From Cymodocea nodosa (taxonomy: Eukaryota > Streptophyta > Magnoliopsida > Alismatales > Cymodoceaceae), in the NCBI GenBank assembly GCA_036874045.1, contig CM072335.1:3802001-3866000 (forward strand): a DNA stretch of 64,000 nucleotides, in the 5' to 3' direction. A program made the translations under genes and the position numbers. Below the pieces are notes generated by a model. That model ran no database searches and had not been told where the DNA came from. It saw only the letters and a list, made by a program, of their open reading frames with translations. Of this stretch, positions 45,931-58,310 are shown piece by piece (the stretch's first letter is position 1; each line of letters opens with the position of its first letter).

Positions 45931-46029
45931 GTTTCATTCGATTCATCCTGATCTTACGTATATTGTCTTTACTTAATTTAGTTAAATATAAATAAATTAT
46001 AAGATTTAATATATGTTACAACTATTTAA

Positions 46030-46195
46030 TATAAATTTTGTAATTAATTTATACTTTTGTTTAGGAGTATTTAGTATGTTATATTTATATTTTTTATAAA
46101 GAATTTATACTCTTATTTAGGAGTATTGAATATGTTTTATATTATTTGGTCGTACCAAAATATAACTTTGGCTCAATCGATGTATATATATATGT
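46030..46195. repeat. Detached end of the hairpin-type tandem array
   Basis: Two units and the distinctive end TATTATTTGGTCGTACCAAA repeat 24,690-24,835. Confidence 0.75.
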
Positions 46196-46245
46196 TCTAT
46201 TATATAGTTTTATATCTAGATATAGATACCTTTTTTTTCACCGTA

Positions 46246-47230
46246 GATAGTTTATATGTTAAATGTAAAAATTATAAAAAGAAAAATAAAAGTTTAACTG
46301 CTTGTTTAGAGAATGCTTATGTTGAATTACAAAATGCATTAATTGATAATAGGAATTTTAAAACTAAAATGGATAATTATAGTTGTAGCAATTTTGATTT
46401 TAAAGAAGAAAACAAAAATTTGAAAACTGAAATTGTAGATTCAAAAAATACTTTTTGCAAATTTACAAATGGAGAAAAAGGATTAAATAAAATCATTGCA
46501 TCACAAAGAGTAAGAACAAGTAAGTTTTGTCTAGGGTATATTATTTTTCAAGAGATTCCTTACTATGGTGTACTTATCTAGTCTTATAGAAATGACACTT
46601 TTATCTTTGTCATCAAAAGATTTGGATTAATGTGGTTGTCAAAGGATAATAAATTTAATATTTTAAGGATTAAATTTTCTAGACCTAAAAAGATTTAGGT
46701 ACTAAAATCCTTAATTTCTATATGATTTGTTGGGAGGAAGTGAGACGAAGCTAAAGACATCAAAATAGATTATTAATAGTGGTTGCTCTAAATACATGAC
46801 AGGCAAAAAGAGCTTTAAGGGCATTATTTTCAAGTAGTGTTAAGTTTGATAATAATGAAAAATGTAAAACTATTGGAATAAAAAATATTGTATCTGAAAA
46901 TTTTACAATTGAAAATGTTTTGCTTGTAAATGGTTTAAAACAAAATTTATTATGTGTAGGATAATTATGTGATAAACGCTATAATGTTTACTTTATTGTT
47001 GATAACTACTCTATTACTAATGAAAACTCACATGAGAAAAAGTTTGTCGGATTTAGAGATAATTCTATTTATACATTATATTTCCCAAATGATTGTTCTA
47101 CAAATGATGCATGCTTAGTGGTATCTAGTAAGGACGATTGGTTGTAGCATAAAAGATTAAGACATATTAATATGAGAACTTTCAGAAAACTATCCAAACA
47201 TGATCTAATTAGAGGTGTGCCTAAACTCAA
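46246..47230 (+). mobile_element. SIRE-like copia fragment D (gag tail to pre-integrase)
   Basis: First part: coiled-coil gag tail (ACLENAYVELQNALIDNR, then FTNGEKGLNKIIASQR), open from 46,126 to 46,581. After stops, the protease-to-pre-integrase zone reads NFTIENVLLVNGLKQNLL, LCDKRYNVYFIVDN and WL-stop-HKRLRHINMRTFRKLSKHDL, ending GVPKLN at 47,230, where the large copia element is inserted. The protease DSG site is mutated. The rest of this fragment would lie beyond the right edge of the nest. Confidence 0.75.
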
Positions 47231-48942
47231 TGTAGGATTGTATGGCTACACAAGAGGGGGGGGGTTTATTGTGCATTTTTAAAATTTTCTGAAATATAAT
47301 TGAAACTTTAAAACACAAAAACAAGTCGAGACATTGTTTTCATAAAATCATTTTTATTCAAGGTTTCTATTACAATATACAATTCAATTCTCCTTAGAAA
47401 TTATAGATGCAATTATATCTCAATACCATGTATCATTTAAACAATTTCATAACTACAAATAGAGAAAATTAATTTGCGGAATTTAAAACATTTCTCCCTG
47501 TTTAAGATCTTTCTTCTTCTTCTTTTTCTTCTTCAGCAATTCTTCAGTGACAAATATCTTGTCTTTCTCTGCTTCAACAAATTTGCTTTCTTCTAATACT
47601 TCAAATCTTCAGTGACATAAATTTGACCTTTTCTACTTCACTGAACTTTCTTCCACTTGAGAGATTTTCCCCGAGGAGGTGTTTTTGATCCCTGAAAAAG
47701 ATTTTTCGTTTGGTGTGCAGTGATAGTTTGATCACCGAGAATTCTATGCCTTTTATATTGTATTTTCATTTCATGCATATCCTTCACGTTTAATCACTAC
47801 CAGTTTTCCACTTCTCCACATCTTTTCTTTTTCCTTCATCGAAACACACACATTCTGACCCACGTTTATATTTTGAATTTTCTTTAATCATCAGTCTTAG
47901 ATTTCTAAAAAATTTCCTACAAAATAAACTTTCTCGTCCAAAGAATTTTCCATCAAGTGTAATAAGAAGTCGTTACTTTAATGTTAACTAAACGAGTAAC
48001 ACAAGTATATAAATATAACTTAACGTTTCTAACTTAACGAGTTCCTCATGTGCTATTTCACGTGACAAGTACTGTAGCTAACTCAACGAACTAAATCCAT
48101 GGTGTTACGTTAACTCAACGAACCAGCTTAACTTTTCTTTCGAAAGGTTAAACGATAACTCACCGAAAATAGTTTAAGTTTTGGATAGTTACAGTTGTAA
48201 GTCACCAAAAAACTCTTTATACCATAAAACTAGTGAGACATGTGTCAAGATCTGAAAACATGACTTAAGTTACCTTTTTGATAGTTACGACTATAAGTCT
48301 TTGAAAAACTTTAACTCACCAATTTAGTAATAAACAAATGTTTTTATAATAAGAATTTTACCACGTGCAAAAATAACAACTTAAGTTTATAATGCTAACC
48401 TAATGCGTTGCCTTAGTGTTCAATATAGCAACTCAACGCGTTTAGTTATGTTAACTTAATGAGTTAAACATGTGCACCTCATGTGATATAATACAACATT
48501 TGTAACTTATAATTTCACCACGTGTATAACACTAACTTAACGATTTCGTCTCTTCTTTTACTCACTAACTTAACTAGTTATCATGTGACCTATTTTAACC
48601 TTTAAGCCTCTAACTTAACGAGTTCTCACGTGACCTCTATACAAACAAAACTCTAACTTAACGAGTTGTCTGAATGTGCACTGTTTATGATACAGAAGAT
48701 ATAACTTTAAAACATATCATGCTTTTTAATAAAAACACACATTAACTTAACGTTTAGTTAAATGAGAAATTAATGCAACGAAACGACTAGTTAATAACTT
48801 CAGATCCAATACTGACAAGTATTTATGCTAGTAAGCTTTTTTTGTATTAATTGATGATTTTAATTTCTTTTTACAAGCAATATAATTGAACAAATATGAT
48901 TATTTTCATTCAGCACACATCATCAAAACAAAATACTCAACA
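47231..48942 (-). repeat. 3' LTR of copia E
   Basis: The 1,712-bp LTR is bounded by TG...CA (minus reading TGTTGAGTATTTTG to GATTCCTACA-like GGATTGTA complement). The first 480 bp (plus sense) match 57,826-58,310 closely. From 47,960 on it is studded with TTAACGAGTT/AACTCAACG words. Confidence 0.85.
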
Positions 48943-48958
48943 ATCTCCCCCTTTTTGA
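48943..48958 (-). other. Polypurine tract of copia E
   Basis: Minus strand CATCAAAAAGGGGGAGAT lies directly before the LTR, the classic copia second-strand primer. Confidence 0.85.
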
Positions 48959-49427
48959 TGATAACAAAACCATATTAAATCAATTATGAAATATGTTTAA
49001 CTCAACAAATCACCTTCATTGGGTTAACTTTTAATTCAACAAACCTTTTTGTTGACTTAAGTTCACTTAAGCTTATTTCTATTGTTTGTGTAAATTTTAC
49101 CTCTTAGAACTAAAACTCTCAGATGTCAATAATTATATATATATCAGTTTTCTAATTATCATCTGTCAGAACCCATTTAAATATTATCTCCCTTTATAAT
49201 ATATGCAATTAAGATCATAATCATCTTTTTATAATATTTCTCCCCCTTTTTGTTATTAATCAAAAAGATAATTACAGAGAATATATATATATAAGAGATA
49301 TATTTACAACAACTCTTTCTGTAAACAAGAATAATAATTGAACACATTTACAAAAAAAGGTATTGTTCAATGAATCAAACAAGTAATACAAACATTACAT
49401 TTTGTATTCAGAAACAAAAAAAAACAG

Positions 49428-51719
49428 TTAACAACCCCTCGTAAGTATATCACTTATAGCATTACATATTTTATCTCCTAGATGCCTAATATCATTTCTG
49501 ATGTCGTTAAGTACTACATCTAAGTCAAGAAGTAGCTGGGTTTGCTGTTCTGCTTGAACTGAATAATTTTGTTGTTATTGTTGTATATGGTCTATACAGT
49601 CAAGTTGTTGTTGTTGTCGTTGAGGTTTATGCATGACCTGGAATTTTTGCAAATCTTTAACAATAAATGCTCTCATGCCTTTAGTTTCAGAGGGCCAGTC
49701 AGATAAATTCAATTGGCTTGCAAGGATTCAACATACAGTATCACCATAAAATAACTTTGAACTCATATGCTGTAGTTGAGAAGTAAAAACATCAAACCAA
49801 TTTATTTAAATTCTATTTAGTAGGCCATAAGTTACATATAAACAACTTCTGCTGACTTCCAAATTGTGTCCAACTCTCTGAAATAAATTTGCATGCAATA
49901 TATTTGCAATAAACATTGCCTCTACATTTAGATTTTCCATTAATCTCATTTCAGAATTTACATCTGGAATTTTTGATAAAGACTGAATGTTCCATTCTAG
50001 TTGTCTAATCATGTCAAATCTGTTCGTAACAACAACACCTTCATTCTTTAATCCCAAAACTTCAAAAATTAACTCAGGAGACAATATAAACTCCTATTGA
50101 TTTATTTAAGTTTTCAGAAAATTTCCATTCTTAAACAAATTGCTATAAAAAGCTGTAATAAGCTCTTTGTATTGCTTCCATTTCATTCCTACTGGCAAGA
50201 ATTGAATGAGGCCTTCAAACTCAAATAGATCTCTTATTACCATCAAATTTCTAAACTTTATTAGACGAGCATGCAGAATCTAACATGTAATCAGATTATA
50301 GTATTTCTGCAATGCTTCTTCAGATCTAAAATGAATTGAATTACCTTGAATTCGTAATACTGTACACAAAGAAGGTGATACCTGAAGCCGTGATTCAGAG
50401 TTTAATTCATCTTCAAGAACCTCTTCTTCAAAATGAATGTCATGTTGTTCCTCTTCCAATATATTATCTTGAAGCTGCTTAAGTAAGTTTGATTCTTCAA
50501 CTTCAACAGTGTTAGGAACATCTTCAATATGCTCAATATTCATCTGTTCAGTCTCTATAGAATCTTCAGAGTTCAATTTTTCCACAAATTCTACAGCCGG
50601 TGTATCTGTCTGTAATTGTTCAATTTGTTCAACAGATATTTCCATTGAGTCATGCTGTGAATTCTCAGACTCTGCTTCTATAGATTCTGAAGAAGGTTGG
50701 TTAACATTTAGCTCTTCTGGAGTCTTAACATTTTCAATATCTGCTACTCTAGACAATTCAGCCTATGAACTAGTTACTACCTCAACATTGTTAATTATAT
50801 CTGCAATAACTTGTTCAATGTCAGGTGCCTGATGCTTTGATTTTTCAATTTCTGCATCATCAGGACTTGTACTAATAGAAAAACTTGAGCTCATATTTAA
50901 CTTGTATTTCTTCTCAAGCTTTCTAGCAAAAGAAAATAAAGTCTCATTATCTTCATCAGTTTCAGTGTGTTCGTAACTAATGAGTTTATCAGATGCACAA
51001 TAAGGTACAATGTCTAGACATACATTGTCCTTTGGAAATAAATTTTCATCTGATTTTCCTTTTTCAATAGACTTTGTTTCCTTAGACATAATTTTTCTGA
51101 CTTTTCTTCTACTATAACATTTCTGTTTCTCCTCTTCAAGTATTGTTGTTTTCTTTTCAACTTGCTCCATAAAAGTTTTCTACTTTAATTCTTCTAAGGC
51201 ACTTTCTATTACAACGGCCTTTCAAAGACTATCAACTTTTTTTTTGTCTACAGTAATATTTGATTCTACTTGTTTTGAATATAAAGGAGTAGGGATAGTT
51301 GATTCATGCGCTTCCTCAAATGCATGTAGTCTAGTACCGTTTATTGGTATTTGAGGAGTTCTAGTTGAAGAACCTACACCTTTTTCCAAATAATTTGCAT
51401 ACTGCTCGAGAAATGCAATCTTAGCACATTTCATTATATATTCTCTATCAAATTTACTACGAATACCCATGTATGTAATATTCGCATTAGTATTTTGGAG
51501 TTCTTGTCTAACTTCATTCAGTATGCCTTCAGGAAAGAAATATTCACTATAAATTTCTTCTAACCTTTTGTCCACTCGAAATATTTTCTTGAACCAAGTG
51601 CGTGGAACTTCATCATTCTCTATTTCTTTTCCTATTGCATCTCCTCTGCTTTTGCCTTTTCCTCTGCCACGACCTTTGTAGAACTTAGAGACCATTGTCG
51701 CAGGTTGTAATAGCAACAA
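49428..51719 (-). CDS. ORF3 of copia E: 763-codon frame after pol, nine in-frame stops
   Basis: One uninterrupted phase runs from the ATG at 51,719 to a stop at 49,428-49,430. Nine internal stops fall near 51,222, 51,180, 50,760, 50,278, 50,110, 50,098, 49,806, 49,726 and 49,580, but there is no frameshift. The N-terminus is basic (YKGRGRGKGKSRG). An acidic Glu/Ser/Gln-rich middle follows (residues about 180-480), then a block like the Putative plant transposon protein domain: HARLIKFRNLMVIRDLFEFE, VGMKWKQYKELITAFYSNLF and SPELIFEVLGL. The tail is Gln-rich (QRQQQQQLDCIDHIQ, QAEQQTQLLLDLDVV). SIRE elements carry an envelope-like or unknown ORF in this place. I see no signal peptide or membrane span, so an envelope role is unsupported. 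Confidence 0.7.
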
Positions 51720-51786
51720 GGGGGAAAAAATTTTCTTGACAAAGTTTACAAATAACCCAAGTGCCCATGTAGTAAGTGTTTAAAAT

Positions 51787-51907
51787 AGGTGCATTTACAC
51801 CTACTACCAAGCACTAACTCTTATAAGAACTCTAGAGTTAACTGTGTTTGGGCAGGAGTAGAACCAGGATGGGTGACCACTTAGGAAGTTCTCGTGTAGT
51901 GCCTATA
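51787..51907 (+). pseudogene. 5S rRNA-derived sequence, antisense inside copia E
   Basis: About 121 bp follow plant 5S rRNA from end to end: GGTGCATTTACACCTACTAC, GCACTAACTC, AGAACTCTAGAGTTAACTGT, GTTTGGGCAGGAGTAGAACC, AGGATGGGTGACCACTTAGG and AAGTTCTCGTGTAGTGCC. The internal promoter C box (GGATGGGTGACC) is intact, the A box is altered (GAGTTAACTGTG for AGTTAAGCGTGC). Length equals a whole 5S gene. It lies between pol and ORF3, opposite in sense to the element. It could be a 5S-derived SINE, a trapped 5S pseudogene or a Cassandra-type remnant. Confidence 0.8.
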
Positions 51908-53410
51908 GGTAGTTGTGTTGGCTCTGCTCAAGTATTGGCAAGCTGTAGGTGTGTCCACCACTTACCAAAGTGGGCCTAGCAAGGCTCCCTACGCTTTCGT
52001 CTCCTTAGATACTCTTGGTGTTCAATCAAGGTACCCGAAATATTCAAGTATACACGTTACCGTATCTAAGATAACGTCTAGTTAGTACACTTAAACAAGT
52101 TTCAAATGCTTCAAACTAAAACGTTTCGAAAACAACACACATGCTAAACTTAACATTATCTTGAGAATATTTTAAACTATTCGAACATTTTTGTCCTTTG
52201 AATCTAAAATAGTTTGTTTGTATTTTTAAATTATTTCATCAAGATTTTAAGAGGACATTAATTCAGATTAACCAAGATTTGTATTTTGAATTATATTAAT
52301 CCGTTTTCGACATTGTGAATCCTCCCCCTACAAATATACTTCAAATATATTCAATCAAAATACAAAATATACTTGTAGTGACAATAGATGTTAAGTATAA
52401 CTATACTTTTAAATTTTCTTTTAAAAAAAACTTCCATTATTCTGACATCATCAAAAATGATTTCCAGAATCAATTCCTACTGTATATGAATCAAAACACA
52501 ATTTTGAACTCAATATGATGAATTCAAGGAGAATAAAAGAATGTATCTCAAATAAACGTTTTCAAAGTACTAATGTTGATTCAATAAATCAGTAGTCATA
52601 TTGGTAGAAACTATATGTGATTCAAAGATATCTGTAATTAATGAAATAATTGTGCTTGTACTATAAACTAAAGTGCAGATTTTTTTTTTTCAAAATAGTA
52701 AATATTCATAATTTTCTTTAAAAGTTAGTTTGAAAAGCTTGAATCATACAAGAGCTTTCGATCAACAATCCCAAATCTGATTAGGACCTTAGGTTGCCAG
52801 ATTTAAAAAATCCTTTTTCAGGACAACAATCCTTACATACCTATCTACTCAAGTACAAAAGGCTCGTAATCAAACTGATCAATAAACTCTCAAAGAATTT
52901 CACTTTGTAAGCATTTTTCATTTTAAGCACAGTATATATGTATTCCATTAATACAGATGCAATAAAACACAAATCTCATACAATTTTTTTTTTCTATGAT
53001 TGTACTGAGAATTTGAATCAGTTTCAATTAGCTTATACTTTTAATTAACAGTTTAAGATGAGTTACATATAACTTATTCTACAAGTTTAATCAATTAAGT
53101 AAAATTTATGCAAGATCATATGCATTTTCCTTGATTCAAAGAAAACATTTAATCAAAATTTTAGAATGTCAAAAGTATTTAATGTTTTTCATTTACACTT
53201 CCACTTAAAATCGTAAAAACCATTAAAATTGATAAACTACTTAAAATTAATAATATACTACTATGATTTTACAATAAATACATAGTATCTTAAGCAATAG
53301 TTTAGATATTACTTTAGACATTTATGATAAGTATATAATATCTATGAGGTGAACAACATCATCAATAGTATTTATTTATTTTTATTTTTTTTATGTGGAG
53401 TTTAAGCATT
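51908..53410. other. Non-coding spacer between pol and ORF3 of copia E
   Basis: The first 160 bp after the 5S-like part (GGCTCTGCTCAAGTATTGGC, GTGGGCCTAGCAAGGCTCCC) are less AT-rich and may belong to the same insertion. The rest is AT-rich with no gene. Confidence 0.6.
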
Positions 53411-56400
53411 TTACACATCACATAGCCTACAAATACCTAAATTTAATCTAATGTTGCAGAATGTATTTTCATCTAGAGGTTTTGTAAATATATCAGCTAA
53501 TTGATTTTTACTAGACACAAATTCTAATTTAATTTTTCCTTTAATTAGGTTATCTCTTAGAAAATGATGTCTAACCTCTATATGCTTTGCTCTAGAATGT
53601 AATATAGGATTTTTGGAAAGATTTATTGCGGAACTACTGTCACAATAAATCTCAATTGTATCATAAGATAATCCAAAATCTTCTAAAGTTTGCCTTATCC
53701 ACAGAATCTGAGTGCAACACAGTGCAGCAGCAACATATTTAGCTTCTATAGTAGAAAGTGCTACACAGTTTTGCTTTTTACTAAACCATGACACCAAATT
53801 ATTTCCCAATAATTGACATGTGCCACTGGTACTCTTTCTATTAGATTTAGATCCTGCATAATCAGCATCAGTATATCCTATAAGATCTATTTAATTATTC
53901 TTAGAATAATACAGTTTGAAATTTTTAGTTCATTGTATATATCTAAATATTCTTTTAACTGCAATTAAGTGTGATTCTTTAGGATTAGATTGAAATCTAG
54001 CACAAACACACACAGCAAACATAATATCAGGTCTACTAGCAGTCAAATAAAGTAAAGAACCAATCATACTTCTGTATTTTCTTTGATCTATGGATTTTCC
54101 TATGTCATCAATATCTAACTTTAAAGAAGTACTCATAGGAGTTCCTCGAATCCTTGTATCATTAAAATTAAATTTCTTAAGCATTTCATCTGTATATTTT
54201 TCCTGATTTAAAAATATACCTTTATCCGTTTGCTTAATTTGAAGTCCTAGAAAATATGAAAGTTCTCCTATCATACTCATTTCAAACTGATTAGTCATCT
54301 CTTCAGAGAATATTTTTATCAACTTATCAAAGGTTGCTCCAAAGATTATATCATCCACGTATATTTGAACAACAATCTGATCTTTACCATCTCTCTTAAT
54401 AAATAGAGTATGATCCACTTTTCCCATGATATAGCCTTTTTCTATTAAAAAAGTAGACAATATTTCATACCATGATCTAGGTTCTTGCTTTAAACCATAT
54501 AAGGCTTTCTTCAATTTATACACAAAGTCAGGATTTTTAATATCTTCAAATCCAGGTGGTTGTTTTACATTGACTTCTTCATTAATTAAACCATTTAGAA
54601 ATGCACTCTTTACATCCATTTGAAATAAGTTAAAATCCATATAACAAGCATAGGCCAATAATATTCTAATACTTTCTAACCTAGCCACAGGAGCAAATGT
54701 TTCATCATAATCTAATCCTTCTTCCTGTGTATACCATTGTGCAACTAATCTAACTTTATTCCTTATAACTTGACCAGTTTCGTTAGTTTTGTTTCTAAAG
54801 ATCCACTTTGTACCTATTATGGACTGATTTTCTGGTGGAGAGACTAATTCCCATACATCATTTCTAATGAATTGATTTAGTTCTTCTTGCATTGCCACTA
54901 TCCAATTTTCATCAAATAATGCTTCTTGTATATTCTTTGGTTCCACCATAGAAACAAACATACATATACTATTTAAATTTACTAAAGCTCTAGTTTTAAC
55001 TCCCTCATTAATATTACAAATGATTTGAGTAATGGGATGTGATGAAGAATAACGCCAATTTCTCTGATTTTCCTCAATATTCTCATCAACATCTGAAGTT
55101 ACATCACTTTCATCATTAGTTTGATCATTTAAGTTCATATTTTTGATTTTCTCAAATAAATCATCAATCTCTCTATTGATCTCTAACTCTTTTGGAAGAT
55201 TGATCAAATCATCATTATCAGCTCTAGATTGAGATTCTCTAAAAGAATTTTCATTGAAGCTTACATGGAGGGTTTCTTCAATAGTCCTAAAAGTCTTATT
55301 ATATACTCTATAGGCTTTCCTTCTAGTAGAGTAACCTACAAAAATTCCTTCATCCAATTTGACTTGAAATTTATCCCTTTTATCTTTAGTATTAAGAACA
55401 AAACACTTGCACCCAAATGGTTTCATATAGGAAATTTTTGGAACCCTATTAAACATAATTTCAAAAGGAGTTTTATTAACATGAGGTCTTAAATGACTTC
55501 TATTAATAACATAACAAGTTGTATTTACTACTTCAGCCCAAAGATTTTAAGGTAACTTACGTTCATTCAACATAGTTCTGGCTATTTCTTGAAGTGATCT
55601 ATTCTTTCTCTCAACAACACCATTTTGACACGGTGCTCTTGGAAAAGAAAATCTGTGATCAATGACATGCTCATTACAATAATTATCCATTTGATCATTA
55701 TCAAATTCAGTTCCATGATCACTCCTAAGTTTTTGAATAGAGACACTGTTCATTTTGAACAAAATTGCAAAATATTTTAAACTTTTCAAAAACTTCTATC
55801 TTAGATGCTAGAAAATATACCCAAGTGTATCTAGATAAGTCATCTACTAAAACAAATGCATACTGTTTACCACCAAGACTCATGATTCTTGTTGGTCCAA
55901 ATAGATCCATATGTATAAGTTCTAAGACTCTCTTGCTTGAAATATCAGTTTTGGATTTAAAAGAGTTTCTATGAAGTTTACCTAACTCACATGCATCACA
56001 CATAAAGTCCTTTGAGTATTTAATCTTTGGTAACCCTCTCACTAAATGTTTTTTTTGATAGTTTATGTAACAGTTTCATATTTATGTGCCCAATCCTTCT
56101 ATGCCACAGATATGCATCACTAGTTTCAACTAGTAAACATGAATTTAAATCAACTACACCAGAAGGTAAAGATAAAATACATATAGAACCTTTTCTTTTA
56201 GCAATAAATTTAATTTCATCTGTATTTTTATCAATTATTTTGCATACATTATCTCCAAACACTACATAATATCCATTTTCAGTTAGTTTTATGACAATCA
56301 GCAAATTAAATCCTAGGTTTTCTACATATAGTACATTCGAAATAACATAAGTAGAAGTTATTTGAACATTACCCATACCTATGATTTTATCTTTACTTTT

Positions 56401-56493
56401 GTTTCCAAATGTTACACTTCCTTTCATGGTATTTGTAAAATTTTGTAGTAGACTTTTCTGTCCGGTCATGTGACTTGACGCTCCACTGTCCAA
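53411..56493 (-). pseudogene. Pol polyprotein of copia E (protease, integrase, RT, RNase H)
   Basis: Protease site MDSGASSHMTG starts at 56,493. The pre-integrase HHCC region (WHRRIGHINMKLLHKLSKKT; CDACELGKLHRNSFKSK) crosses a frameshift near 56,030. The integrase core has HMDLFGP, RSDHGTEFDN and VVERKNRSLQE, with a second frameshift near 55,750 and a stop at 55,547. The 508-codon frame 55,456-53,930 is the RT: WIFRNKTNETG, FAPVARLESIRILLAYA, QMDVKSAFLNG, IYVDDIIFGAT and YFLGLQIKQTDKG, with the catalytic YVDD intact. Two stops near 53,930 and 53,894 precede RNase H (GNNLVSWFSKKQNCVALST, IYCDSSSAINLSKNPILHSR, ADIFTKPLD). It would copy and integrate the element; few lesions suggest fairly recent death. 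Confidence 0.9.
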
Positions 56494-57626
56494 GATCCAT
56501 TTGATGTTGTTTCCTCCTCAGACTCATCTGCCATGAAACACACATGAGCAACGTCTTCTAACTCTTGTTCTCCTTCTGAATGTGAAGATTTTGATGCTAA
56601 TTCCTCAGATTCAGACTCTTCAAACGTGTCATCCCAAGTGACCTTCAAAGCCTTTTTCTTGTAAAACTTTTTCTGAGTTTTCTGAGCCGTCTTCTTCTGA
56701 TTTGTCTTACTTTGCTTTTTATTTTTCCTAATAGGATAGTTTGGAGAAAGATGTCCAGGTTTCTTACAGTTGTAACATACATACTTTCTGGATGAAGAAT
56801 TCTTGTCATTCAGTGATTTTGACGTTGAGGGTTTATCATTTTTGTTCCTTTGCTGTTTCCTAGCTTTCCATGCTTTCTTGAATTTCCTAGTCAGCAAAAT
56901 CAAATCCTTGTCAGAATCAGTAGATATATCAGAATCTGAAATAATTTCGAAGGCTATTTCATTCTTCATTTTTAGTTTGTTATAACTCAATGATTCATTT
57001 AATTGAACTTCATAAGGTGTTAAGTTTCCTATAAGTTCATTCATAGTATAAACATTTAAATCTCGTGATTCCTTAATTGATGTTACTTTTTGAGACCATT
57101 TAGAACTTAGGGATCTAAGAATTTTCCTCACCAAATCCTTCTATTCAAAATTCTTTCCTAAACATTTTAAAGAGTTTATGATATTGAGAAATCTGGAAAA
57201 CATCTTAGAAATACTTTCGTCTTCATGCATCTTAAAGAGTTCATATTTATGAATCAACATGTTTATTTTAGTTTCTTTAACTTGAGAAGTACCTTCATGT
57301 GAAACTTCTAATGCATGCCACACCTCAAAAGCAAATTTATAGGCCGACACTTTACTGAACTGTTCATAACTCAATGCACAAAATAAAATATTTAAGCCCT
57401 TAGCATTCAAAGTTTCATTTTCTTTTTCAGTAATTGTCCAAGTATTATAAGGGGTAGTTAACAGGGTATATGGTTTAGAAATCATGAACCACAACTTATG
57501 ATCTATACTTTGAAGAAAAGCAGTCATCATATATTTCCAATATTCAAAATGTATTCCATCAAATAAAGGAGGACGATTAAGATTTTGGCCTTCATATAAA
57601 GAAAAATTGCCATTACTAGTAGCCAT
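56466..57626 (-). pseudogene. Gag of copia E
   Basis: Starts MATSNGNFSLYEGQNLNRPP, with the UBN2 signature FDGIHFEYWKYMMTAFLQS and SHEGTSQVKETKINMLIHKY. One TAG stop at 57,141-57,143 interrupts the frame, then VRKILRSLSSKW and a zinc knuckle CYNCKKPGHLSPNYP whose last Cys is Tyr. A Lys-rich stretch and an acidic Glu/Ser tail follow, and the frame ends at 56,466 just inside the pol start, which lies in another phase. Gag coats the RNA in cytoplasmic particles; the stop and the lost Cys disable this copy. Confidence 0.85.
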
Positions 57627-57812
57627 CTTACCTTAGATTTTTCAACCTATTTGATTTTAAACAGTTTAAAAACTTTAAAACAACTTGAGCCTTAATTCAA
57701 GAAAGTTAACCATATGCTCAAATATTAATTTCTGTTTAAAAACAAAAAGGTAGAATAAGCAATGATATTAAATAAATTGGTGTCGATTTTATATCAAAGA
57801 TTATTAACAAAT

Positions 57813-57823
57813 CTCTAATACCA
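57813..57823 (-). other. Primer-binding site of copia E
   Basis: Minus strand TGGTATTAGAG, one C-to-T change from the initiator-Met form, two bases after the LTR end. Confidence 0.85.
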
Positions 57824-57825
57824 CT

Positions 57826-58310
57826 TGTAGGATCGTATGGCTACACAAGAGGGGGGGTGAATTGTGTATTTTTAATATTTTCTGAAATATAATTGAAACT
57901 TTAAAACACAAAAACAAGTCGAGAAATTATTTTCATAAAATCATTTTTATTCAAGGTTTCAATTACAATATACAATTCAATTCTCCTTAGAATTTGTAGA
58001 TGCAATTATATCTCAATATCATGTATCATCTAAACAATTTCATAACTACAAAAAGAGAAAACTAATTTGCGGAATTTAAAACATTTCCCCCTATTTGAGA
58101 TCTTTCTTCTTCTTCTTTTTCTTCTTCAGTAATTCTTCATTGACGAATATCTTATCTTTCTTTGCTTCACCTAATTTACTTTCTTTTGATACTTCAAATC
58201 TTCAGCGACATAAATTTGACCTTTTCTGCTTCACTGAACTTTCTTCCACTTGAGAGATTTTCCCCGAGGAGGTGTTTTTGATCCCTGAAAAAGATTTTTC
58301 TTTTGGTGTG
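57826..58310 (-). repeat. 5' LTR of copia E, R-U5 side (interrupted)
   Basis: Matches 47,231-47,716. After TTTTCTTTTGGTGTG the match stops because a gypsy element begins at 58,311; the rest of the LTR should lie right of the window. Confidence 0.9.

Larger units (their letters stand above)
47231..58310 (-). mobile_element. Large SIRE-type Ty1/copia element E (visible part)
   Basis: In minus orientation: 5' LTR (57,826 upwards, cut at 58,310 by a gypsy insertion), priming site, gag, pol, spacer with a 5S-derived sequence, an extra ORF after pol, polypurine tract, and 3' LTR (47,231-48,942). About 10.6 kb separate the LTR starts. Pol order is protease-integrase-RT-RNase H, which defines Ty1/copia. 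A long ORF after pol is typical of the SIRE/Maximus lineage. A handful of stops and two frameshifts make it non-autonomous. Left flank ends CTCAA; the matching right duplication is outside the window. Confidence 0.9.

Noticed and set aside
49428-51719. Retroviral-type envelope gene
   Set aside because: No signal peptide, membrane span or cleavage site could be seen; the position after pol alone is not enough.
51787-51907. A working 5S rRNA gene
   Set aside because: Numerous changes in the A box and stems, no T-run terminator at the right place, and a single copy within a transposon.
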